A stretch of 64,000 nucleotides of DNA from Glandiceps talaboti (lineage: Eukaryota; Hemichordata; Enteropneusta; Spengelidae). The stretch spans positions 15,769,600-15,833,599 of the forward strand of contig NC_135556.1 of the NCBI RefSeq assembly GCF_964340395.1, in the 5' to 3' direction. A program made the position numbers and the translations under genes. Below the pieces are notes generated by a model. That model did no database searches and had not been told where the DNA came from. It was given only the letters and a program-made list of their open reading frames with translations. Below, piece by piece: positions 46,956 to 64,000 of this stretch. How positions within the stretch are numbered: position 1 is the first letter of the stretch; the number at the start of each line of letters is the position of its first letter.

Positions 46956-48378
46956 AATAGTCTAGACATGACTGGTGAAACTAGCAGGCTGATAGCTCAC
47001 GCTATAAACTAATGAACTATGAAAGTGTTTAACTCATCAAGGAAAGAGCGTTTTTCTTTTAAATAATTCAGTAGAACAAATCTTTCCGCCAACAAACAAA
47101 ATTATACACAAACATTCCTCGCCCATCTTTTTGTGATCTACCGAGATACTTTCACGTGAAAAAAAAACCACATGAAAAGCTGCAAAAAAAATGAGTAGGG
47201 AAAGTATAGTTTCCCTACTCATCTTCATCGATGATTGAACAGATGTTGAAGGTGGCTCCGTGTAGGGCAATTTATATTGGAGCGACCCATGGTAACTACA
47301 TGTTCTATTTTCATCCAAATATTAAAAATAGTCAACCCATGAAAGTGACGAGAAACAGATGGTGGTACCAGGCTGGAATTATTGATATTGTTCAGAAGTA
47401 AGTCGGTTATTTAACGTGTATGTTGGACGTGAGTGATACTGTAATTTATTATGCCTCCTAACAAATGGTGATTATGGCTCTTAGCTTGTCTTTATTTTGC
47501 TTTTTTCTGACCACATTGTGATATTTGAATCGAAGCGATTGATTCAAGTCCTGTTAGTTTTATAATACCAGCCTGGAAATTGATATATATACATCACAAT
47601 TTTGCTGCAAAGATATTTTGTATTGTGTTTCTATATATTCCCACTCACATATTCAATCCTTTGATAATAAACCACTGACTTTTTAAAGAAAAGGTCCAAT
47701 CAAACATATTGGCAACTTGAGTTAGTAGTTCTTTGTTGATATGTATGTGAATTTTGGAAATAAAATGAAACATATTGACTTTGAAATGTCAAAACTTGGG
47801 TAATTTTCTGCCATAGCTTCATTAACTGTACGCAGCCATTTTGTGAATGTTTGTCAGAATCTAAGGATATAGTTTTCTAGGGAATGGTTATAGACTTTGT
47901 GTAGAATCCTACCGAATGCTGTGGAATTTTTATGGCAACATAATGCCAGTTTGATTCATTTATTAGCTGAATCTGTGTTTAAAGTAAAAGTTCACTTCGG
48001 CTTTGACACCCTCTTTGCAAAGGAGTTTATTAGGAACATAACACATTTTGGAGTACGAAACTCCATTTCAAAGTAATATTCCATGGCGTCGAACAACGGT
48101 TCGTAATGGTTTAATATCAACGATTAATAGAAATATCTTGTCTAACAGCAGTGTCTTGACGCCTTTCTCAATGACTACACAGATTTGGCACCGACAGACG
48201 TTTTTGATGTTTTGAAGAGCGCCAACTATACGTACAAAGTTGCATTCATACTACAGATCATGCCTTTAGTATTTACAGGATTATAAAACAGCAATTGAAT
48301 TACCCTGTCAGCAACGAATGAAAACGAGTGAAGGGTTTCATATCAGATACACTAACGACTCACTACTGTTACTACATA
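46956..48378. other. Inner part of right arm, upstream of ProRS leader exon; no gene seen
   Basis: Counterpart of 36951-38393. It should contain the promoter of the right ProRS copy if the leader exon is real. No conserved frame is seen. Confidence 0.45.
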
Positions 48379-54762
<6,384 letters not shown>

Positions 54763-55596
54763 TCCCAACTTCAGACCACTTGACTATAGTGGTCTGAATC
54801 CAAACATAGTCCACAAAAATGCAGGACCTATGATAATCATAAATATTGGTAGTCATACTGCATTTAGTCCAATGAATATCACAAATCTTCATAAAGTATA
54901 ACATATACATTATTAAAATACTAATAGTCAGCTCCAATCTGTCATGTTCGATCATTTCAAAATGTGAATATCCGTAATTTATTTTGCACAATTGAAAATC
55001 ATGTAGCAACACATATCTCTCCTTTTGATTTTTTTATAATACAGTTTAATATCAATCTTAAACTTCCATCTGTTATGGTCAAGTCTCAAGGCAGTTCTCT
55101 ACTGTGAAAGTTAGGTCACTATAATAATTATTGCATCCACTGTGTTTATTTTCTGGTACAAGCAAGCTAAATATTTATGTTCAAATCCATTTTCACAAGG
55201 GGACCCTTTCTTATGCGCAGTCAGTTCATAATGCAGCAAATGTGCGAGGACAGTGTGTGTATACGTCAAGGGTTATCAGTGTAACACTGAAATACTACTT
55301 CCTACTTGTACAGTTAAGAGGTTAGAGCTACGACACTTTGTTGTCCAGATTTTGAACTTATAGGCGATAATTTTAGATTACTTCAGTAGTTTATATCTTA
55401 GGCATCTCAATAGTCTTATTGTTGTAGCAATGTAAAGTCATCACTGAAATACCCTTTTGAATGTTATGGTCTGGATTGGGCAACATCTACGTTCCACATG
55501 TGAATTGCACATACTTTTACATGTAAGTGAAAATAAAAATGTCTTCATTTAGAAAGTGTCCATATCATATATATTGCTATGAGGTTTTTCAGCTGG

Positions 55597-55633
<37 letters not shown>

Positions 55634-55754
55634 AGTGGTGGTGGTGGTGGTGATGATGATGATGATGATGTTGGGTTATTTTTTTATTTGTTTCTCTGTA
55701 GTTTTTTTGGGGGTGGGGTTGTTGTTGTTGTTGTTGTTGTACGTTGTTGTTGTA

Positions 55755-55790
<36 letters not shown>

Positions 55791-56959
55791 TGCAAGACGC
55801 TCAATACTTGTACACTTCTGTTTTCTATAGTACTGACACTCCCATACTCAATTCTGTCTCCTGTCACTTCAACAGACCTATGCTAAATTCGACGGAATAG
55901 ACCGACTGGTTTTATTGGACAAGTATTCTTTCATGGGTACTTCAAAATGTAATACCAACAAACTAGTGTACATAAAACAATAGCACTCTAAACTCGTTTG
56001 TCAATATACCGAATCAGTCAACAAGGACTGGTACCGACTTAGTTGTAGCACTTGATATCACCAGGATTACAAATGCTAACGTGTGAAATCGTTTAGCTGA
56101 TCGATTGAGAACAATTTATCATTGTGTATGTGTATTCTTTCGTTTCGTGGTTCCTCTTACCAAATGCACTATTGTTGACACCAGCATGATTCAGCCGTGG
56201 ATAGAGTGGGGTAGCTTTGTGTCAGATCACCCCAGTGTGAGTTCACTAAGCATTACATTTAGTCTCTAAATGTAAGTTAATACCTTGGCCTCTGTAACAC
56301 TGCTTGTAAACATGAACATGACAATAGATTAGCACACAAAACGTCCTGCCCAGTAGACAAACCATGTGTGAACAATGTATATTTATATCAAACTGAAAGT
56401 TGTGATTTGAATATTACCTTTTTATTATGCTGGTAACAGTGATGTGGAGGTGTGTTGAGTTTTAGCTGCTGTGCAGTTTAAAAATCAGCCATCCTTTTAT
56501 CAGACATTGAGTCGTATTAAAATATAGTTCTCGCTTTTTGTTTGAATCTAATTCATACCTAGCGAATTCTGGTCTATAAATTGGAAAGCAATATTCTAAA
56601 GATAGAAACAAACTGTTTAGCATAACATAACCACAGCTGCTGGAACCACATGTACAGCTGCTGGAACATATGACATGACTGTTTCTTTTATCTAGGGAAA
56701 CCATACTGTTCGCCTTTGAGATAATTTTAGGTTGTCAAGCATATAACCCTTTATATGGTGGCAATATGTCACGGATTCAAAGGTACTGTCTGTGCTCCAT
56801 GAATGTATAACACACAAGACAGCGGCATTGGCGGTCTTGTATACGATTTATAGTATACTACATAAGGGTAATTTCATTCTTGACCAGCACACGACTATAT
56901 ATCACATGTATGAGTTATGCCGTCCATTCGTGATGAAATAGAAAATTAACGGGAGATGT
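54763..56959. other. Outer part of the right arm, downstream of ProRS; no gene seen
   Basis: Inverted counterpart of 27988-30288; contains the likely ProRS 3' UTR and the GAT/GGT/GTT arrays at 55596-55790. No conserved frame. Confidence 0.5.
55596..55790. repeat. GAT/GGT/GTT trinucleotide arrays (right arm)
   Basis: Counterpart of 29242-29462, with a different order and length of units and an added GTT tract. Confidence 0.95.
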
Positions 56960-57045
56960 GATACACCTGGCAAAGGGGGAAATGGCCAGGGTGCATCGAG
57001 CTAGGGATATGAACCGTGGAGCAATATAAATCAATATTGCCCGGT
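56960..57045. repeat. Twin adjacent hairpins (right arm copy)
   Basis: Inverted copy of 27902-27987: hairpins at 56960-56997 and 57013-57045 with a few substitutions. Confidence 0.65.
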
Positions 57046-57604
57046 AAGTGTTTTTCCTCTGTGTCGGTGTTTATTTAATTACAGCCAACAATTAAATGTC
57101 CGTCTGACTAAGTCACATAATAGGCACCATTTTATATTGTTGTAGACAAATACACAACCATTGATATTCCAGTTTATCATTTCAATACACAGCAGGTAAT
57201 ATTAATTTCCATTTCTACCAGACATATGGCAAACGAATAATTGTATGAATCATGTCCAACGACATGTTAGAGGAATACCATTATCGATAAACATGCATGA
57301 ACACATGTACATGCGCATGTACCACAAGCAATTAATTTCAAAGAGCTCCACCAACGAACCACTGTGAATGTAAATTAATCTACATGACGATTTAATGATT
57401 GCATATCATGGTCAAATGACCTCAACAATCTGTATGGACGAAATGGTTTTACTGGATGTACAATGCTTTCGGTGCCCGGTTTCCTGAATATGTACATACA
57501 CACCAGAGAAATTCGTTATTTTCGCAATGTCCTTCTAAGATACAGACTACAGTGCAGTGCAGTGCAGTACATCAGGCTCAACTCTAAGTCATGCAATCTC
57601 CAAT

Positions 57605-58030
57605 TCACAATTTGTCTTTAAATTTACTCCGAATTTGCCAAGGGACAAGAGCAGCTCCACTCAACAGACTTAACGTCCCAAGCACACAGTAGGCATAATC
57701 GTAACTCCCCCATGTATCGTATATTCTTCCTGCAAAATAAAGCAAAAGATATACTATATCAAATATGTGTGTTCATGGAATTCACAATGATGAACGTTGT
57801 GACACTTTCCATGTAAATGCAGACAAAAGTATACGATTTGGAATAAGGCATTGTACATTGAAATTGGACACGCTCACTATTGTTTCATTTTGATAATCAC
57901 TCCAAAAATAAATGTTATTAATACAGTAAGGTCATATTTAATGATAGTTGTAAATATAAATATTGTGATTTTCATCCATCCATCCATCCATCCATCCATC
58001 CATCCATCCATCCATACATACATACATACA

Positions 58031-58062
<32 letters not shown>

Positions 58063-60342
58063 CAAAAAGTAGTAACTACTTAAAATTATCTATATTGAAG
58101 AATTAACATTTCAAAAAAGTAAGTTGGACCATGTCACTTACCTGCTATAGGTGGTCCAATGACCATGCCGGTTCCTAACGAAAAGAACACCATGGCAATA
58201 CCAAATGACACTTTTTGTAAGCCAACAAGCTCCCTAGCGCAGACAAGACTCACTGAAAAATATGTCCCTGAACACATGCCAAGTATCCCACTAAGAATGC
58301 TGAACCCTATGTAGGTATCCGCTAGTTGAGGTATTAAACAGGCAACACCAAATATGGATACACTTAATATGTACGTATTCATTGCCGAAAGTAACTTGAA
58401 ATGGACGATTACACTACTACCGACGACCCTGCCAATCACACTGCAGATTCCAGAGATAGAGACGAGGAAGGCTGTTTGCTGCGAAGTACCAACCATTGCC
58501 ACATTGGAACGTGGCTGTAAATGTAGCATAGCCCCACTATATGCACACCCAAGTAAAAACCTGGAAACGACAAACGTCATGAAACGGGGCTCACGGTATA
58601 GGGCAAAACAGTCTGCCAAGTAAGAGTTTCCCGATTTTGTCTTTTCGGGTGTACAATCTTCACTTTTCTCAGAGTCCCGGCATTCACCATTTTCCAAGGC
58701 ATCAGTTATTGGTCGTTGGCCCCTTTTACAAAACGTATTCTCCTGTGTGTTTTTTACAGAACGTAAGGGTCTTAGAATCGCCCCACAAACTAGCAGATTC
58801 CCAATAATGGCCGACTCAATTAAGAAAGCTCCTCTCCATCCGTACCGATCGACACAGGCTTGTACAATAGGCGGAGATATGAAAAGCCAAAGTCCAGGTC
58901 CTACCATGGCAATGCCAGTTGCGAGTGGATATCTTTGTGGGAAATATCTTGCAGTCATCACGTGCAGTGGGGACAGGCTTCCGGAAAAGCCTAGTCCTAC
59001 AAAATATAAGAAATAGTTCGGTCATCGTCATACTATTAGTATTTACTTATCTTTTACTGAAATGTGTTGTTGGGTTATCACTTTAAATACAATCAGAGAT
59101 TTTAATATTTGCCATATCATGTTTTGAATTCGAAAGGCTAGTTGTTCATGCATAGATCGCCACTATAATATGGCATACTATTCCCAACCCCGCAATTCAA
59201 CCTCAGTCAATTTCACAAACATACGCTCACGCAATTACATTTTGTAAAAGGTTTCTTCCTCTGAATTTACTGTAGGATAACCGACAAGCATTTGTAGTTA
59301 GTTCCATTGACTTGATTTTATATTATAGTGTACGTATCGTACCACGTATGGTACGTGTGGATTACTGACCCGTTGTGACCCCAATTTGCATATAGGCATT
59401 ATTGGCGTTCCATTTTCCTAAGGACCAGGGCAATATTCACGTAGCAGGGAAGTATTATCCGGGATTGCTCTGATTATAGAAGGCATGTGTGTGCCTGATA
59501 ATGTGATGTGTTTACACTTATTGCAGGCCTTATTTGGGCAAAAGGATACGTCATATAGTTACCCCCAGTGCTGTTATTCAGCAACTAGTATTTGCTTTCG
59601 AGGTATTTGCTTCGGCTCAAGTTTAGACGTCTACAAGCACTCTCATTGCCAGACAATATGTGTATATTACATGACATACCTGTTATCAATCCAATGGATA
59701 CATACAGATAGTATATATTCCAGGCAAACTGACTAATGAAAATGCCAAAAGTCGCTAAACTGCCAAAAATTATCACCGTATTACGAGCCCCGATACGATC
59801 AGATGAAGATGTTCCAATGAATGCTGGAGGAGACCAGAATAGAAGAACATATTTTTTTTAGGATAGTGATGAAGTTAGGCAATAATATATACTCAATATA
59901 GTATCATGTTCTTTAAAATACAGTTTAGCATTTCAGTGACAAGTGTTCATCGCCTATACAATCGCAGAGAGGTATGTGTATTACAATATATGCAATGTAA
60001 TCAATTTCCGAAAGTCTGAATCAAACAGATAGATGATCACAAGGAAAGCAAAATTATTGTAATTTTAGCAAGTACAAAGTACTGTATACCAAATATCACA
60101 CACTTTGACATTAAAGCAACCATTTTCTATTTACCTAGTGCGAACGAAATGCATTGAAGTGATAAAAACCAAGATGTTTCTTCAGCTGTAGCGTTGAAAT
60201 ATCGTCTTAATTCGATAAATATTGGACTCATTACAAAAGCGAAAGTAGAAATGATGGCATCACCAGTTCCTGTTGCTAAAACGACCATCCAGCCCCACCC
60301 TCCATCGGGACCCTTACCAATAGGCATCACTTTCCTGTCCAT
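57605..60342 (-). CDS. Monocarboxylate-transporter-like MFS carrier, gene B
   Basis: SLC16/MCT-like carrier, 443 aa, four coding exons on the minus strand: 60135-60342, 59680-59823, 58142-58996, 57605-57729; all junctions phase 1. It keeps the family signatures better than gene A: GPDGGWGWMVVLA near residue 12, ARYFPQRYPLATGIAM and DRYGWRGAFLIESA in exon 3, and the final helix GRIYDTWGSYDYAYCVLG. The large loop after helix 6 is hydrophilic (ENTFCKRGQRP). The tail is short, ending FKDKL. The ATG at 60342 directly precedes the signature, and an in-frame TAA lies upstream with a TTTCAG acceptor near 60375, suggesting a spliced 5' leader. Exon 2 is 144 nt in both A and B, and junction positions match, so the two are duplicates of one ancestor, now separated by the inverted duplication. 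Likely a plasma-membrane carrier of monocarboxylates or similar anions; substrate unknown. Confidence 0.9.
57974..58059. repeat. CATC then CATA microsatellite in MCT-like gene B intron 3
   Basis: CATC units pass directly into CATA units. Confidence 0.95.
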
Positions 60343-60618
60343 TTTCAAGTCATACAAGCTCACTCGGAGTTAGCTGAAATAAAATGGCAGCAGACGTAAA
60401 CTGAATGCCCTCGGAAAGAAAACGTGATTTTAAATCTCTGTGCCGTAACACATAATTGCTTGTATATATGACATTGCTCGAAGGCGAGTGTGAAGGAAGT
60501 GTGAAATGACGTTATCCGTGTGATTTCAAATCATTGAAATATTTGATTTGGTGAATAAGTTGTATTCTGTGCTACAAGGTGGGTGATGTCCATTTCTGCA
60601 TTATATACACGACACACA

Positions 60619-60621
60619 CAC

Positions 60622-60654
<33 letters not shown>

Positions 60655-60782
60655 CATACATACATGTACATACATACATACATACATACATACATACATA
60701 CATACATACATACATACATACATACACACATACACATACATACATACATACATACATACATACATACATACATACATACATA
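60619..60782. repeat. CATA/CACA microsatellite
   Basis: About 160 nt of CATA repeats upstream of MCT-like gene B, with CACA interruptions near 60724-60738. Confidence 0.95.
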
Positions 60783-61037
60783 CTATCCACTGCAATGCAA
60801 AATTATGAACTACATGTATCAGTATATAATAGCTATTAGGATAGGAAATACAGCGCGGCGCGTCAGCGTTTCCATTTACGACTTCCCCATGCTGCGGTAG
60901 ATCTAGAATTAACAACGACAAGTTCTCTAATTCATTATTATCTTTCCGAAGTTTACAGACATGGATACTAACACAATCTGATTAAAATCTGTCTTTATTT
61001 ACCTGTAAAAAGGCTGTATTTCCATCGTTTTGCGTAT

Positions 61038-61192
61038 ATGTCGTTTGTTCTGTTCCAGGTGACCGCCGCCTTCCCACATCCTGAGACCACTACTAGAGCT
61101 ACATCTGACCCTGAGATTCAAACAGGATTGTCAATGACAGGGTCAGATGTGAGAATATGGCGGCGATCACCCGGAACAAAACAAACGACACA
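61038..61192. repeat. Foldback sequence with nested inverted repeats
   Basis: Outer arms of about 33 nt (TCGTTTGTTCTGTTCC with GGAACAAAACAAACGA, then ACCGCCGCC with GGCGGCGAT) enclose a second inverted pair, CATCTGACCCTG / CAGGGTCAGATG. It may be a short MITE. Confidence 0.5.
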
Positions 61193-62506
61193 AAACGGTG
61201 GAAATAGACATCAGAAGTAGCAACTATTCTGTTTATTTGATTTTTAATCTACATAATGACCTCTGTTTGGACTTCTATCACAAGTTCAAGGAGTGGCCTA
61301 CATCCTTTGATCTCGCAGGCATAGGCCCATAGAACAGTACAAACGATGAGTGCTGGCTGATAGCATGGCACATATGTCTGTATATGTTACAGACTACCAG
61401 AGCAACTACTGTCACCACAGTGGTATCAATTTATTGTTTTACATTATCATATGCTATGCCTATGTTAATATAGTTTTGTAGGTTGATTTATTTGCTTATT
61501 TTTCGTTTCAATTAAGGCTGATAATGAGCGAATGGTGATTTACTAAGAACTTCACGTCCCATTGGAGGTCTAGAATACTGGGAATCGGGCAAAGATAGAC
61601 GTAAACCGTGTAATTATTTTGAATAATCTATTCAAGTTTATACCATTTATTGTTGATACATTGCCTTCAAGGTCACCTTCATAAATAAATTGTAAATCCC
61701 TACATGAGGCCTTGCCCTGTTTATGGTAAGCTATGTAACGGATAACCACAGTCACTTGTGAGCTAATATTCTATTCCAGGATGGTAATATTCTAGTCTAG
61801 GATGATCATAATACAAAACAATGAAGTTATTATAGGTATTTACGATATTCAAAAAAATACCGTTGCCGGTATTTGTTACGGAATATACTAATAATATTAA
61901 TGATCATAAATAAATATAATATATTAATTATTATGATCAAATGGCGTTTCACTATCACTATTGACTAAATTCCAAATATCGTCATAGATAGAGAGAATAG
62001 AAATAAGGACACATACTATAGTCTCAAATCTTCCGTTCAGACAAGTAATGGCGTCGTCGCAAACCACGCCACGGCCTCTTTTAAGGCACCGTCCAAAATA
62101 ATGTCGCGGAAGAATTAACAGCTCTGGTTTTCGAGAATGGGTAAACATGATTGTCCGATGGTCACCAGAGAGCAGAGAGTACTAGTATCGACACTGTTTT
62201 CCATGACGCGTGAGGTTGTTTCCCTGTATAAGATCATTTTGATCTGCATCAATGTCTATCATATCATGTTCATTGTCTACTGCACGCACTATGTTATAAG
62301 GAATGTTGGCATGAATTATGGAGGTCATACGATTTCTAGGTCACATTGCGGAATAACGTAGTGTGCATCCTACACTGCACTGTATCACTTCCGAGATAAG
62401 TACTTTATCTCATCCACGCGCATGCGTATTTTTGTTACTGAAGAAACCACTGTGGAATATGTTGTCTGATGGGTTAAGGCCGAGTTAGTTTTGTTTACGA
62501 AAACAA

Positions 62507-62668
62507 TCAAACAAACAAACAAACAAACAAACAAACAAACAAACAAACAAACAAACATACATACATACATACATACATACATACATACATACATACATAC
62601 ATACATACATACATACATACATACATACATACATACATACATACATACATACATACATACAAACAAAT
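62507..62668. repeat. CAAA then CATA microsatellite
   Basis: CAAA units pass into about 26 CATA units and back to CAAA. Confidence 0.95.
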
Positions 62669-62834
62669 TAAGAAATAAAGAAACAAACAAACACTGACAA
62701 ACATCAACAATAAAGTAACCCTGAATCAGTATTAACTGCAATGTTACGCTGTATTGTATCTTTGTATTTAGTATGTATATGCGAAAGTCACAATTGGTAT
62801 GTACAATATGTGTCAGTATTTCCTTATTTATTTA

Positions 62835-62888
<54 letters not shown>

Positions 62889-62890
62889 TT
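62835..62890. repeat. GT microsatellite
   Basis: Pure GT run, then GTTT. Confidence 0.95.
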
Positions 62891-62924
62891 TGTTTTCGTA
62901 AGTGAAACCGAGTCTGGGCCCTTC

Positions 62925-63390
<466 letters not shown>

Positions 63391-64000
63391 ATTCTGGTAT
63401 GTGTGGTGATATATACAACTATCCCAACCTGTTATATGAACACTGATAGACTAAGTTATACATTTTACAAATAATAGTTGCGTAAAGAAAAGTGATACCA
63501 CTTGTGTGAGAGTTATATATCGTCAACCGGCTAGTAACTTCAGCAACTTATTCTTTTGTGTATATCATCTTTGGACATGTCTTCATAAAAAATAAAAAAA
63601 TATCCCAATACATCGTGTATACAAGGCTAAGAAGGCCTTGGACCTTTTGTTTCTTTTTGTGGTCAGAGGATTATTGTAGTCGATCAGGTCTATAATTCTC
63701 ATTTTCCTCCGCACTGTGACTCTAAGAGCTCACGATGTCGGATTTACTTGGTTCAGACTGATCGTAATTCATAAACATCCTCTTTAGTCTTTGAACAAAA
63801 CAATCACATTTGGATTCAAAGAACAGCAATATGATTATATCACCAGCTACGACAAGTCAATGTCAACACAACAACAAAAGCATTTATTTTAATGCAAGTG
63901 CAAGCAAGGCCACGTACGGTGGGCAACTTGCCCCAGTAATAGTATGTAAAGTAGCCTATCAGCAGATCACGATCTGGACGGCTCTGCTGCCCTCAACGCC

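Noticed and set aside
60572-60921. Cys-Met-Tyr-Val repeat proteins (also at 18368-18766 and 62385-62741)
   Set aside because: Translations of CATA microsatellites.

Overview
The window is nuclear DNA of an animal: multi-exon genes with GT-AG introns, many long microsatellites, and no operons. A secreted protein built from HYR (hyalin) repeats, a metazoan-type carotenoid oxygenase, SLC16-like carriers and a class A GPCR suggest a marine invertebrate deuterostome (hemichordate, amphioxus or echinoderm grade). I cannot name the species.

Layout. (1) 1-15,801, minus strand: the 5' part of a long modular extracellular-protein gene. It has a signal-peptide exon, a short Cys-rich exon, a calcium-binding EGF exon and at least 11 HYR exons in two subfamilies; it runs off the left edge. 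A single-exon GPCR (7,103-8,089, plus strand) lies inside its 4.1 kb intron. (2) 15.8-19.2 kb: intergenic DNA with a Penelope-like retroelement fragment and microsatellites. (3) 19,214-22,839, minus strand: monocarboxylate-transporter-like gene A (4 coding exons, 479 aa). (4) 22.8-27.5 kb: no recognisable gene. (5) About 27,556-57,395: a large inverted duplication with arms of about 11 kb around a spacer of about 7.4 kb. Each arm holds one copy of a stand-alone eukaryotic-type prolyl-tRNA synthetase (ProRS) gene, the two transcribed outward. The spacer holds a complete carotenoid cleavage oxygenase gene (39,059-44,593, plus strand, 525 aa). (6) 57,605-60,342, minus strand: MCT-like gene B (443 aa), an older paralogue of gene A with the same intron positions and phases. 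(7) 60.4-64 kb: microsatellite-rich DNA with a small foldback sequence.

Main points. The ProRS module is normally the C-terminal half of bifunctional EPRS in most animals. Here it stands alone, and a short upstream exon in matching phase encodes a leader that looks mitochondrial. The left copy keeps family-conserved residues but has a 1-nt frameshift. The right copy is open throughout (579 aa) but has replacements at conserved sites. The HYR array shows recent exon duplication: three exons are nearly identical and are separated by TAGTG-type pentanucleotide arrays.

Exon boundaries were read by eye from splice consensus, phase continuity and family conservation. All CDS totals except the frameshifted left ProRS copy are divisible by three. 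No alignment or database search was possible.
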